Positions 42,301 to 57,700 of a DNA stretch of 64,000 nucleotides are shown here, one piece after another. The DNA is from Megachile rotundata (Eukaryota; Arthropoda; Insecta; Hymenoptera; Megachilidae), in the NCBI RefSeq assembly GCF_050947335.1, contig NW_027473327.1:1984001-2048000 (forward strand). The letters run 5' to 3'. How positions within the stretch are numbered: position 1 is the first letter of the stretch; every line of letters begins with the position of its first letter. The notes under the pieces were generated by a model, which was not told the origin of the DNA, did no database searches, and saw only the letters and a program-made list of their open reading frames with translations. The position numbers and the translations under genes are program-made.

Positions 42301-44100
42301 CGATATTATGATTGTGATTGTATGATTGTGATTGTATGATTGTGGTTGTATGATTGTGATTGTATGATTGTATTTGGGAGATTGTGATTGTATGATTGCG
42401 ATTGTATGATTGTGATTGCGTGATTGTGATTGTATGATTGCGATTGTATGATTGTGATTGTATGGTTGTGATTGTATGATTGTGATGGTATGATTGTGAT
42501 TGTATGATTGCGATAGTATGATTGTGATTGTATGATTGTGATTGTATGATTGTGACTGTATGATTGTGATTGTATGATTGTGATTGCATGATTGTGATTG
42601 TATGATTGAGATTGTATGATTGTGATGGTTTGATTGTGATTGTATGATTGCGATATTATGATTGTGATTGTATGATTGTGGTTGTATGATAGTGATTGTA
42701 TGACTGTGATTGTATGATTGCGATTGTATGATTGTGATTGTCTGATTGTGGTTGTATGATTGTGATTGTATGATTGTGATTGTATGATTGTGATTGTATG
42801 ACTGTGATTGTATGATTGTGATTGTGTGATTGCGATTGTATGATTGCGATTGTATGATTGCGATTGTATGATTGTGATTGTATGATTGTGATTGTATGAA
42901 TGTGATTGTATGATTGTGATTGTATGATTGTGATTGTATGATTAGGATTGTGTGATAGTGATTGTATGACTGTGATTGTATGATTGCGATTGTATGATTG
43001 TGATTGTCTGATTGTGGTTGTATGATTGTGATTGTATGATTGTGATTGTATGATTGTGATTGTATGACTGCGATTGTATGATTGTGATTGTGTGATTGCG
43101 ATTGTATGATTGCGATTGTATGATTGCGATTGTATGATTGTGATTGTATGATTGTGATTGTATGAATGTGATTGTATGATTGTGATTGTATGATTGTGAC
43201 TGTATGATTGTGATTGTATGATTGTGATTGTATGGTTGTGATTGTATGATTGTGATGGTATGATTGTGATTGTATGATTGCGATAGTATGATTGTGATTG
43301 TATGATTGTGATTGTATGATTGTGACTGTATGATTGTGATTGTATGATTGTGATTGCATGATTGTGATTGTATGATTGAGATTGTATGATTGTGATGGTT
43401 TGATTGTGATTGTATGATTGCGATATTATGATTGTGATTGTATGATTGTGGTTGTATGATAGTGATTGTATGACTGTGATTGTATGACTGTGATTGTATG
43501 ATTGCGATTGTATGATTGTGATTGTCTGATTGTGGTTGTATGATTGTGATTGTATGATTGTGATTGTATGATTGTGATTGTATGACTGTGATTGTATGAT
43601 TGTGATTGTGTGATTGCGATTGTATGATTGCGATTGTATGATTGCGATTGTATGATTGTGATTGTATGATTGTGATTGTATGAATGTGATTGTATGATTG
43701 TGATTGTATGATTGTGATTGTATGATTAGGATTGTGTGATTGTGATAGTGTGATTGTGATTGTATGATTGTGATTGTATGATTGTGATTGTCTGATTGTG
43801 GTTGTATGATTGTGATTGTATGATTGTGATTGTATGATTGTGATTGTATGACTGTGATTGTATGATTGTGATTGTGTGATTGCGATTGTATGATTGCGAT
43901 TGTATGATTGCGATTGTATGATTGTGATTGTATGATTGTGATTGTATGAATGTGGTTGTATGATTGTGATTGTATGATTGTGATTGTATGATTAGGTTTG
44001 TGTGATTGTGATAGTATGATTGTGATTGTATGATTGTGATTGTATGATTGTGATTGTATGATTGTGATTGTATGATTGTGATTGTATGATTGTGTTTGTA
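36317..44100. repeat. Higher-order repeat family B, first domain (about 1.65 kb period)
   Basis: The rare TTTTGTATGTA and TGATATTGAATGTA units are absent here. Recurring runs are shifted by 1624-1652 bp (for example 37073 with 38697, and 37451 with 39103), then by 1806 and 1134 bp. Typical elements are the TGATTGTGATGATT unit, the left-half 42-bp form and the GATAGTG unit. 42-bp blocks lie at 37451, 39103, 40713 (altered start, TCATTGTACTTGGG), 40923 and 42057. All spacings are multiples of 14. Confidence 0.8.
38599..40716 (-). other. Longest fortuitous open frame, 705 codons, not considered a gene
   Basis: The frame reads about 50 copies of QSQSYNHNHTITII with scattered substitutions. It is open because the reverse complement of the unit has no TAA, TAG or TGA in any frame. 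Three 14-bp units make 14 codons, so all three frames encode the same peptide. The start codon comes from one TCATTG variant at 40714-40716 and the stop from one TTATTG variant at 38599. Other open stretches overlap it in a different frame (for example 39302-39649). There is no signal peptide, no non-repeat domain and no sign of a promoter. Shorter frames of the same kind occur throughout, such as 62200-63603 and 55867-57219. Translation cannot be excluded from sequence alone, but nothing supports it. Confidence 0.9.
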
Positions 44101-46746
44101 TGATTGTATTTGGGAGATTGTATTTTGGAGATTGTAATTGTATGATTGCGATTGTATGATTGTGATTGTATGATTGTGATTGTATGATTGTGATTGTATG
44201 ATTGTGATTGTATGACTGTGATTGTATGATTGTGATTGTATGATTGTGCTAGTATGATTGTGATTGTAAGATTGTGATTGTATGTCTGTGATTGTATGAT
44301 TGTGATTGCATGATTGTGATTGTATGATTGTGATTGTATGATTGGATTTGGGAGATTGTATTTTGGAGATTGTAATTGTATGATTGCGATTGTATGATTA
44401 TGATTGTATGATTGTGATAGTATGATTGTGATTGTAAGATTGTGATTGCATGACTGTGATTGTATGATTGTGATTGTATGATTGTGATTGTATGATTAGG
44501 ATTGTATGATTGTGATAGTATGATTGTGATTGTATGATTGTGATTGTATGATTGTGATTGTATGACTGTGATTGTATGATTGTGATTGTATGACTGTGAT
44601 TGTATGATTAGGATTGTGTGATTGTGATAGTATGATTGTGATTGTATGATTGTGATTGTATGATTGTGATTGTATGATTGTGATTGTATGATTGTGATTG
44701 TATGATTGTGATTGTATGATTGTGATTGTATGATTGTGATTGTATGATTGTGATTGTATGATTGTGATTGTATGATTGTGATTGTATGATTGTATTTGGG
44801 AGATTGTATTTTGGAGATTGTAATTGTATGATTGCGATTGTATGATTATGATTGTATGATTGTGATAGTATGATTGTGATTGTGTGATTGTGATAGTATG
44901 ATTGTGATTGTATGATTGTGATTGTATGATTGTGATTGTATGATTGTGATTGTATGATTGTGATTGTATGATTGTGATTGTATGATTGTGATTGTATGAT
45001 TGTGATTGTATGATTGTGATTGTATGATTGTATTTGGGAGATTGTATTTTGGAGATTGTAATTGTATGATTGCGATTGTATGATTATGATTGTATGATTG
45101 TGATAGTATGATTGTGATTGTAAGATTGTGATTGCATGACTGTGATTGTATGATTGTGATTGTATGATTGTGATTGTATGATTAGGATTGTATGATTGTG
45201 ATAGTATGATTGTGATTGTATGATTGTGATTGTATGATTGTGATTGTATGATTGTATTTGGGAGATTGTATTTTGGAGATTGTAATTGTATGATTGCGAT
45301 TGTATGATTGTGATTGTATGATTGTGATTGTATGATTGTGATTGTATGATTAGGATTGTGTGATTGTGATAGTATGATTGTGATTGTATGATTGTGATTG
45401 TATGATTGTGATTGTATGATTGTGATTGTATGATTGTGATTGTATGATTGTGATTGTATGATTGTATTTGGGAGATTGTATTTTGGAGATTGTAATTGTA
45501 TGATTGCGATTGTATGATTATGATTGTATGATTGTGATAGTATGATTGTGATTGTAAGATTGTGATTGCATGACTGTGATTGTATGATTGTGATTGTATG
45601 ATTGTGATTGTATGATTAGGATTGTGTGATTGTGATAGTATGATTGTGATTGTATGATTGTGATTGTATGATTGTGATTGTATGACTGTGATTGTATGAT
45701 TGTGATTGTATGATTGTGATTGTATGATTAGGATTGTGTGATTGTGATAGTATGATTGTGATTGTATGATTGTGATTGTATGATTGTGATTGTATGATTG
45801 TGATTGTATGATTGTGATTGTATGATTGTGATTGTATGATTGTGATTGTATGATTGTGATTGTATGATTGTGATTGTATGATTGTGATTGTATGATTGTA
45901 TTTGGGAGATTGTATTTTGGAGATTGTAATTGTATGATTGCGATTGTATGATTGTGATTGTATGATTGTGATTGTATGATTGTGATTGTATGATTGTGAT
46001 TGTATGATTAGGATTGTGTGATTGTGATAGTATGATTGTGATTGTATGATTGTGATTGTATGATTGTGATTGTATGATTGTGATTGTATGATTGTGATTG
46101 TATGATTGTATTTGGGAGATTGTATTTTGGAGATTGTAATTGTATGATTGCGATTGTATGATTATGATTGTATGATTGTGATAGTATGATTGTGATTGTA
46201 AGATTGTGATTGCATGACTGTGATTGTATGATTGTGATTGTATGATTGTGATTGTATGATTAGGATTGTGTGATTGTGATAGTATGATTGTGATTGTATG
46301 ATTGTGATTGTATGATTGTGATTGTATGACTGTGATTGTATGATTGTGCTTGTATGATTGTGATTGTATGATTAGGATTGTGTGATTGTGATAGTATGAT
46401 TGTGATTGTATGATTGTGATTGTATGATTGTGATTGTATGATTGTGATTGTATGATTGTGATTGTATGATTGTGATTGTATGATTGTGATTGTATGATTG
46501 TGATTGTATGATTGTGATTGTAAGATTGTGATTGTATGATTGTGATTGTATGACTGTGATTGTATGATTGTGATTGTAAGATTGTGATTGCATGACTGTG
46601 ATTGTATGATTGTGATTGTATGATTGTGATTGTATGATTAGGATTGTATGATTGTGATAGTATGATTGTGATTGTATGATTGTGATTGTATGATTGTGAT
46701 TGTATGATTGTATTTGGGAGATTGTATTTTGGAGATTGTAATTGTA
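44101..46746. repeat. Dense cluster of 42-bp special blocks
   Basis: Nine 42-bp blocks lie at 44101, 44339, 44787, 45025, 45249, 45459, 45893, 46103 and 46705, mostly 15-17 units apart. Between them are long runs of nearly pure consensus units and the run TGATTATGATTGTA, TGATTGTGATAGTA. This gives a short higher-order repeat of 210-240 bp and is the most homogeneous part of the window. Confidence 0.83.
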
Positions 46747-49700
46747 TGATTGCGATTGTATGATTGTGATTGTATGATTGTGATTGTATGATTGTGATCG
46801 TATGATTGTGATCGTATGATTCTGATTGTATGATTGTGATTGTATGGTTGTGATTGTATGATTGTGATTGTATGATTGTAATTGTATGATTATGATTGTA
46901 TGATTGTGATTGTATGATTGTGATGATTTGATTGTGATTGTATGATTGCGATATTATGATTGTGATTGTATGATTGTGATTGTATGATTGTGGTTGTATG
47001 ATTGTGATTGTATGATTGTATTTGGGAGATTGTGATTGTATGATTGCGATTGTATGATTGTGATTGCGTGATTGTGATTGTATGATTGCGATTGTATGAT
47101 TGTGATTGTATGGTTGTGATTGTATGATTGTGATGGTATGATTGTGATTGTATGATTGCGATAGTATGATTGTGATTGTATGATTGTGGTTGTATGATAG
47201 TGATTGTATGACTGTGATTGTATGACTGTGATTGTATGATTGCGATTGTATGATTGTGATTGTCTGAATGTGGTTGTATGATTGTGATTGTATGATTGTG
47301 ATTGTATGATTGTGATTGTATGACTGTGATTGTATGATTGTGATTGTGTGATTGCGATTGTATTATTGCGATTGTATGATTGCGATTGTATGATTGTGAT
47401 TGTATGATTGTGATTGTATGACTGTGATTGTATGATTGTGATTGTATGATTGTGATTGTATGATTAGGATTGTGTGATTGTGATAGTGTGATTGTGATTG
47501 TATGATTGTGATTGTCTGATTGTGGTTGTATGATTGTGATTGTATGATTGTGATTGTATGATTGTGACTGTATGATTGTGATTGTATGATTGTGATTGTA
47601 TGATTGTGATTGTATGATTAGGATTGTGTGATTGTGATAGTGTGATTGTGATTGTATGATTGTGATTGTATGATTGTGATTGTCTGATTGTGGTTGTATG
47701 ATTGTGATTGTATGATTGTGATTGTATGATTGTGATTGTATGACTGTGATTGTATGATTGTGATTGTGTGATTGCGATTGTATGATTGCGATTGTATGAT
47801 TGCGATTGTATGATTGTGATTGTATGATTGCGATATTATGATTGTGATTGTATGATTGTGGTTCTATGATAGTGATTGTATGATTGTATTTGGGAGATTG
47901 TGATTGTATGATTGCGATTGTATGATTGTGATTGCGTGATTGTGATTGTATGATTGCGATTGTATGATTGTGATTGTATGGTTGTGATTGTATGATTGTG
48001 ATGGTATGATTGTGATTGTATGATTGCGATAGTATGATTGTGATTGTATGATTGTGATTGTATGATTGTGACTGTATGATTGTGATTGTATGATTGTGAT
48101 TGCGTGATTGTGATTGTATGATTGTGATTCCGTGATTGTGATTGTATGATTGCGATTGTATGATTGTGATTGTATGATTGTGATTGTATGATTGTGATAG
48201 TATGATTGTGATAGTATGACTGTGATTGTATGACTGTGATTGTATGATTGTGATTGTATGATTGTGATTGTCTGATTGTGGTTGTATGATTGCGATTGTA
48301 TGATTGTGATTGTATGATTGTGATTGTATGATTGTGATTGTATGACTGTGATTGTATGATTGTGATTGTATGATTGTGATTGTATGATTAGGATTGTGTG
48401 ATTGTGATAGTGTGATTGTGATTGTATGATTGCGATAGTATGATTGTGATTGTATGATTGTGATTTTGTGATTGCGATTGTATGATTGCGATTGTATGAT
48501 TGTGATTGTATGATTGTGATTGTATGATTGTGATTGTATGACTGTGATTGTATGATTGTGATTGTATGATTGTGATTGTATGATTGTGATTGTATGATTG
48601 TGATTGCATGATTGTGATTGTATGATTGTGATTGTATGATTGTGATTGTATGATTGTACTTGGGAGATTGTATTTTGGAGATTGTAATTGTATGATTGCG
48701 ATTGTATGAATATGATTGTATGATTGTGATAGTATGATTGTGATTGTAAGATTGTGATTGCATGACTGTGATTGTATGATTGTGATTGTATGATTGTGAT
48801 TGTATGATTAGGATTGTATGATTGTGATAGTATGATTGTGATTGTATGATTGTGATTGTATGATTGTATTTGGGAGACTGTATTTTGGAGATTGTAATTG
48901 TATGATTGCGATTGTATGATTGTGATTGTATGATTGTGATTGTATGATTGTGATCGTATGATTGTGATCGTATGATTCTGATTGTATGATTATGATTGTA
49001 TGATTGTGATGATTTGATTGTGATTGTATGATTGCGATATTATGATTGTGATTGTATGATTGTGATTGTATGATTGTGGTTGTATGATTGTGATTGTATG
49101 ATTGTATTTGGGAGATTGTGATTGTATGATTGCGATTGTATGATTGTGATTGCGTGATTGTGATTGTATGATTGCGATTGTATGATTGTGATTGTATGGT
49201 TGTGATTGTATGATTGTGATGGTATGATTGTGATTGTATGATTGCGATAGTATGATTGTGATTGTATGATTGTGATTGTATGATTGTGACTGTATGATTG
49301 TGATTGTATGATTGTGATTGCATGATTGTGATTGTATGATTGAGATTGTATGATTGTGATGGTTTGATTGTGATTGTATGATTGCGATATTATGATTGTG
49401 ATTGTATGATTGTGGTTGTATGATAGTGATTGTATGACTGTGATTGTATGACTGTGATTGTATGATTGCGATTGTATGATTGTGATTGTCTGATTGTGGT
49501 TGTATGATTGTGATTGTATGATTGTGATTGTATGATTGTGATTGTATGACTGTGATTGTATGATTGTGATTGTGTGATTGCGATTGTATGATTGCGATTG
49601 TATGATTGCGATTGTATGATTGTGATTGTATGATTGTGATTGTATGAATGTGATTGTATGATTGTGATTGTATGATTGTGATTGTATGATTAGGATTGTG

Positions 49701-52700
49701 TGATTGTGATAGTGTGATTGTGATTGTATGATTGTGATTGTATGATTGTGATTGTATGACTGTGATTGTATGATTGTGATTGTGTGATTGCGATTGTGTG
49801 ATTGCGATTGTATGATTGCGATTGTATGATTGTGATTGTATGATTGTGATTGTATGATTGTGATTGTATGATTGTGATTGTATGATTAGGATTGTGTGAT
49901 TGTGATAGTATGATTGTGATTGTATGATTGTGATTGTATGATAGTGATTGTATGATTGTATTTGGGAGATTGTGATTGTATGATTGCGATTGTATGATTG
50001 TGATTGCGTGATTGTGATTGTATGATTGCGATTGTATGATTGTGATTGTATGGTTGTGATTGTATGATTGTGATGGTATGATTGTGATTGTATGATTGCG
50101 ATAGTATGATTGTGATTGTATGATTGTGATTGTATGATTGTGACTGTATGATTGTGATTGTATGATTGTGATTGCGTGATTGTGATTGTATGATTGTGAT
50201 TCCGTGATTGTGATTGTATGATTGCGATTGTATGATTGTGATTGTATGATTGTGATTGTATGATTGTGATAGTATGATTGTGATAGTATGACTGTGATTG
50301 TATGACTGTGATTGTATGATTGTGATTGTATGATTGTGATTGTCTGATTGTGGTTGTATGATTGCGATTGTATGATTGTGATTGTATGATTGTGATTGTA
50401 TGATTGTGATTGTATGATTAGGATTGTATGATTGTGATAGTATGATTGTGATTGTATGATTGTGATTGTATGATTGTATTTGGGAGATTGTATTTTGGAG
50501 ATTGTAATTGTATGATTGCGATTGTATGATTGTGATTGTATGATTGTGATTGTATGATTGTGATCGTATGATTGTGATCGTATGATTCTGATTGTATGAT
50601 TATGATTGTATGGTTGTGATTGTATGATTGTGATTGTATGATTGTGATTGTATGATTGTAATTGTATGATTATGATTGTATGATTGTGATTGTATGATTG
50701 TGATGATTTGATTGTGATTGTATGATTGCGATATTATGATTGTGATTGTATGATTGTGATTGTATGATTGTGGTTGTATGATTGTGATTGTATGATTGTA
50801 TTTGGGAGATTGTGATTGTATGATTGCGATTGTATGATTGTGATTGCGTGATTGTGATTGTATGATTGCGATTGTATGATTGTGATTGTATGGTTGTGAT
50901 TGTATGATTGTGATGGTATGATTGTGATTGTATGATTGCGATAGTATGATTGTGATTGTATGATTGTGACTGTATGATTGTGATTGTATGATTGTGATTG
51001 CATGATTGTGATTGTATGATTGAGATTGTATGATTGTGATGGTTTGATTGTGATTGTATGATTGCGATATTATAATTGTGATTGTATGATTGTGGTTGTA
51101 TGATAGTGATTGTATGACTGTGATTGTATGACTGTGATTGTATGATTGCGATTGTATGATTGTGATTGTCTGATTGTGGTTGTATGATTGTGATTGTATG
51201 ATTGTGATTGTATGATTGTGATTGTATGACTGTGATTGTATGATTGTGATTGTGTGATTGCGATTGTATGATTGCGATTGTATGATTGCGATTGTATGAT
51301 TGTGATTGTATGATTGTGATTGTATGAATGTGATTGTATGATTGTGATTGTATGATTGTGATTGTATGATTAGGATTGTGTGATTGTGATAGTGTGATTG
51401 TGATTGTATGATTGTGATTGTATGATTGTGATTGTATGACTGTGATTGTATGATTGTGATTGTGTGATTGCGATTGTATGATTGCGATTGTATGATTGTG
51501 ATTGTATGATTGTGATTGTATGATTGTGATTGTATGATTGTGATTGTATGATTAGGATTGTGTGATTGTGATAGTATGATTGTGATTGTATGATTGTGAT
51601 TGTATGATAGTGATTGTATGATTGTATTTGGGAGATTGTGATTGTATGATTGCGATTGTATGATTGTGATTGCGTGATTGTGATTGTATGATTGCGATTG
51701 TATGATTGTGATTGTATGGTTGTGATTGTATGATTGTGATGGTATGATTGTGATTGTATGATTGCGATAGTATGATTGTGATTGTATGATTGTGATTGTA
51801 TGATTGTGACTGTATGATTGTGATTGTATGATTGTGATTGCGTGATTGTGATTGTATGATTGTGATTCCGTGATTGTGATTGTATGATTGCGATTGTATG
51901 ATTGTGATTGTATGATTGTGATTGTATGATTGTGATAGTATGATTGTGATAGTATGACTGTGATTGTATGACTGTGATTGTATGATTGTGATTGTATGAT
52001 TGTGATTGTCTGATTGTGGTTGTATGATTGCGATTGTATGATTGTGATTGTATGATTGTGATTGTATGATTGTGATTGTATGATTAGGATTGTATGATTG
52101 TGATAGTATGATTGTGATTGTATGATTGTGATTGTATGATTGTATTTGGGAGATTGTATTTTGGAGATTGTAATTGTATGATTGCGATTGTATGATTGTG
52201 ATTGTATGATTGTGATTGTATGATTGTGATCGTATGATTGTGATCGTATGATTCTGATTGTATGATTATGATTGTATGGTTGTGATTGTATGATTGTGAT
52301 TGTATGATTGTAATTGTATGATTATGATTGTATGATTGTGATTGTATGATTGTGATGATTTGATTGTGATTGTATGATTGCGATATTATGATTGTGATTG
52401 TATGATTGTGATTGTATGATTGTGGTTGTATGATTGTGATTGTATGATTGTATTTGGGAGATTGTGATTGTATGATTGCGATTGTATGATTGTGATTGCG
52501 TGATTGTGATTGTATGATTGCGATTGTATGATTGTGATTGTATGGTTGTGATTGTATGATTGTGATGGTATGATTGTGATTGTATGATTGCGATAGTATG
52601 ATTGTGATTGTATGATTGTGATTGTATGATTGTGACTGTATGATTGTGATTGTATGATTGTGATTGCATGATTGTGATTGTATGATTGAGATTGTATGAT

Positions 52701-53216
52701 TGTGATGGTTTGATTGTGATTGTATGATTGCGATATTATGATTGTGATTGTATGATTGTGGTTGTATGATAGTGATTGTATGACTGTGATTGTATGACTG
52801 TGATTGTATGATTGCGATTGTATGATTGTGATTGTCTGATTGTGGTTGTATGATTGTGATTGTATGATTGTGATTGTATGATTGTGATTGTATGACTGTG
52901 ATTGTATGATTGTGATTGTGTGATTGCGATTGTATGATTGCGATTGTATGATTGCGATTGTATGATTGTGATTGTATGATTGTGATTGTATGAATGTGAT
53001 TGTATGATTGTGATTGTATGATTGTGATTGTATGATTAGGATTGTGTGATTGTGATAGTGTGATTGTAATTGTATGATTGTGATTGTATGATTGTGATTG
53101 TATGACTGTGATTGTATGATTGTGATTGTGTGATTGCGATTGTATGATTGCGATTGTATGATTGTGATTGTATGATTGCGATTGTATGATTGTGATTGTA
53201 TGATTGTGATTGTATG
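46747..53216. repeat. Higher-order repeat family B, second domain
   Basis: Copies recur with shifts of 1610-1680 bp (115-120 units): 42-bp blocks at 48861, 50471 and 52137, and left-half forms at 49953 and 51619. The 49.4-51.0 and 51.1-52.7 kb stretches are near-identical and separated by 1666-1680 bp, the change being one whole unit. The content matches the first domain at 36.6-43.7 kb. Confidence 0.8.
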
Positions 53217-54796
53217 ATTAGGATTGTGTGATTGTGATAGTATGATTGTGATTGTATGATTGTGATTGTATGATTGTGATTGTCTGATTGTGGTTGTATG
53301 ATTGTGATTGTATGATTGTGATTGTATGATTGTGATTGTATGACTGTGATTGTATGATTGTGATTGTGTGATTGCGATTGTATGATTGCGATTGTATGAT
53401 TGTGATTGTATGATTGTGATTGTATGATTGTGATTGTATGACTGTGATTGTATGATTGTGATTGTATGATTGTGATTGTATGATTAGGATTGTGTGATTG
53501 TGATAGTATGATTGTGATTGTATGATTGTGATTGTATGATTGTGATTGTATGATTGTGATTGTATGATTGTGATTGTATGATTGTGATTGTATGATTGTG
53601 ATTGTATGATTGTATTTGGGAGATTGTATTTTGGAGATTGTAATTGTATGATTGCGATTGTATGATTGTGATTGTATGATTGTGATTGTATGATTGTGAT
53701 TGTATGACTGTGATTGTATGATTGTGAATGTGCGATTGTGATTGTACGATTGTGATTGTACGATTGTGATTGTATGATTGTGATTGTATGATTATGATTG
53801 TATGATTGTGATAGTATGATTGTGATTGTAAGATTGTGATTGCATGACTGTGATTGTATGATTGCGATGGTTTGATTGTGATTGTATGATTGCGATATTA
53901 TGATTGTGATTGTATGATTGTGATTGTATGATTGTGATTGTATGATTGTGATTGTATGATTGTGATTGTCTGATTGTGGTTGTATGATTGTGATTGTATG
54001 ATTGTGATTGTATGATTGTGATTGTATGATTGTCATTGTATGATTATGCTTGTATGATTGTGATTGCATGATTGTGATTGTATGATTGAGATCGTATGAT
54101 TGCGATTGTATGATTGTGATTGTATGGTTGTGATTGTATGATTGTGATTGTATGATTGTAATTGTATGATTATGATTGTATGATTGTGATTGTATGATTG
54201 CGATGGTAGGATTGTGATTGTATGATTGCGATATTATTATTGTGATTGTATGATTGTAATTGTATGATTGTGATTGTATGATTGTGATTGTCTGATTGTG
54301 GTTGTATGATTGTGACTGTATGATTGTGATTGTATGATTGTAATTGTATGATTATGATTGTATGATTGTGATTGTATGATTGCGATGGTAGGATTGTGAT
54401 TGTATGATTGCGATATTATTATTGTGATTGTATGATTGTAATTGTATGATTGTGATTGTATGATTGTGATTGTCTGATTGTGGTTGTATGATTGTGACTG
54501 TATGACTGTGATTGTATGATTGCGATTGTATGATTGTGATTGTCTGATTGTGGTTGTATGATTGTGATTGTATGATTGTGATTGTATGATTGTGATTGTA
54601 TGACTGTGATTGTATGATTGTGATTGTGTGATTGCGATTGTATGATTGCGATTGTATGATTGCGATTGTATGATTGTGATTGTATGATTGTGATTGTATG
54701 AATGTGATTGTACTATTGTGATTGTATGATTGTGATTGTATGATTAGGATTGTGTGATTGTGATAGTGTGATTGTGATTGTATGATTGTGATTGTA
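53217..54796. repeat. Array before the 1624-bp duplication
   Basis: It has a 42-bp block at 53607 and a run matching the next segment with shifts near 1498-1526 bp (107 and 109 units). Two copies of a run with TGATTGCGATGGTA, a G-starting unit and a TTATTG-type unit lie near 54190 and 54380. No gene is seen. Confidence 0.75.
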
Positions 54797-57700
54797 TGAT
54801 TGTGATTGTCTGATTGTGGTTGTATGATTGTGATTGTATGATTGTGATTGTATGATTGTGATTGTATGACTGTGATTGTATGATTGTGATTGTGTGATTG
54901 CGATTGTATGATTGCGATTGTATGATTGTGATTGTATGATTGTGATTGTATGATTGTGATTGTATGACTGTGATTGTATGATTGTGATTGTGTGATTGCG
55001 ATTGTATGATTAGGATTGTGTGATTGTGATAGTATGATTGTGATTGTATGATTGTGATTGTATGATTGTGATTGTATGATTGTGATTGTATGATTGTGAT
55101 TGTATGATTGTATTTGGGAGATTGTATTTTGGAGATTGTAATTGTATGATTGCGATTGTATGATTGTGATTGTATGATTGTGATTGTATGATTGTGATTG
55201 TATGATTGTGATTGTATGATTGTGATTGTATGACTGTGATTGTATGATTGTGAATGTGCGATTGTGATTGTACGATTGTGATTGTACGATTGTGATTGTA
55301 TGATTGTGATTGTATGATTATGATTGTATGATTGTGATAGTATGATTGTGATTGTAAGATTGTGATTGCATGACTGTGATTGTATGATTGCGATGGTTTG
55401 ATTGTGATTGTATGATTGCGATATTATGATTGTGATTGTATGATTGTGATTGTATGATTGTGATTGTATGCTTGTGATTGTATGATTGTGATTGTCTGAT
55501 TGTGGTTGTATGATTGTGATTGTATGATTGTGATTGTATGATTGTGATTGTATGATTGTCATTGTATGATTATGCTTGTATGATTGTGATTGCATGATTG
55601 TGATTGTATGATTGAGATCGTATGATTGCGATTGTATGATTGTGATTGTATGGTTGTGATTGTATGATTGTGATTGTATGATTGTAATTGTATGATTATG
55701 ATTGTATGATTGTGATTGTATGATTGCGATGGTAGGATTGTGATTGTATGATTGCGATATTATTATTGTGATTGTATGATTGTAATTGTATGATTGTGAT
55801 TGTATGATTGTGATTGTCTGATTGTGGTTGTATGATTGTGACTGTATGATTGTGATTGTATGATTGTCATTGTATGATTATGATTGTATGATTGTGATTG
55901 CATGATTGTGATTTTATGATTGAGATTGCATGATTTTGTATGTATGATTTCGATTGTATGATTGTGATTGTATGACTGTGATTGTATGATTGTGATTGTG
56001 TGATTGCGATTGTATGATTGCGATTGTATGACTGTGCTAGTATGATTGTGATTGTAAGATTGTGATTGTATGATTGTGATTGTATGATTATGATGGAATG
56101 ATTGTGATTGCATGATTGTGATTGTATGATTGTGATTGCATGATATTGAATGTATGATTGTGATTGTATGATTGTGATTGTATGATTGCGATTGTATGAT
56201 TGTGCTAGTATGATTGTGATTGTAAGATTGTGATTGTATGACTGTGATTGTATGATTGTGATTGTATGATTGTGATGGTATGATTGCGATTGTATGATTG
56301 TGATTGTATGATTGCGATTGTATGATTGTGATTGTATGATTATGATTGTATCATTGTGATTGTATGATTGTGATTGTATGATTATGATTGTATGGTTGTG
56401 ACTGTATGATTGTGATGGTATGATTGTGATTGTCTGATTGTGGTTGTATGATTGTGATTGTATGATTGTGATTGTATGATTGTGATTGTATGACTGTGAT
56501 TGTATGATTGTGATTGTGTGATTGCGATTGTATGATTGCGATTGTATGATTGTGATTGTATGATTGTGATTGTATGATTGTGATTGTATGACTGTGATTG
56601 TATGATTGTGATTGTGTGATTGCGATTGTATGATTAGGATTGTGTGATTGTGATAGTATGATTGTGATTGTATGATTGTGATTGTATGATTGTGATTGTA
56701 TGATTGTGATTGTATGATTGTGATTGTATGATTGTATTTGGGAGATTGTATTTTGGAGATTGTAATTGTATGATTGCGATTGTATGATTGTGATTGTATG
56801 ATTGTGATTGTATGATTGTGATTGTATGATTGTGATTGTATGATTGTGATTGTATGACTGTGATTGTATGATTGTGAATGTGCGATTGTGATTGTACGAT
56901 TGTGATTGTACGATTGTGATTGTATGATTGTGATTGTATGATTATGATTGTATGATTGTGATAGTATGATTGTGATTGTAAGATTGTGATTGCATGACTG
57001 TGATTGTATGATTGCGATGGTTTGATTGTGATTGTATGATTGCGATATTATGATTGTGATTGTATGATTGTGATTGTATGATTGTGATTGTATGCTTGTG
57101 ATTGTATGATTGTGATTGTCTGATTGTGGTTGTATGATTGTGATTGTATGATTGTGATTGTATGATTGTGATTGTATGATTGTCATTGTATGATTATGCT
57201 TGTATGATTGTGATTGCATGATTGTGATTGTATGATTGAGATCGTATGATTGCGATTGTATGATTGTGATTGTATGGTTGTGATTGTATGATTGTGATTG
57301 TATGATTGTAATTGTATGATTATGATTGTATGATTGTGATTGTATGATTGCGATGGTAGGATTGTGATTGTATGATTGCGATATTATTATTGTGATTGTA
57401 TGATTGTAATTGTATGATTGTGATTGTATGATTGTGATTGTCTGATTGTGGTTGTATGATTGTGACTGTATGATTGTGATTGTATGATTGTCATTGTATG
57501 ATTATGATTGTATGATTGTGATTGCATGATTGTGATTGTATGATTGAGATTGCATGATTTTGTATGTATGATTTCGATTGTATGATTGTGATTGTATGAC
57601 TGTGATTGTATGATTGTGATTGTGTGATTGCGATTGTATGATTGCGATTGTATGACTGTGCTAGTATGATTGTGATTGTAAGATTGTGATTGTATGATTG

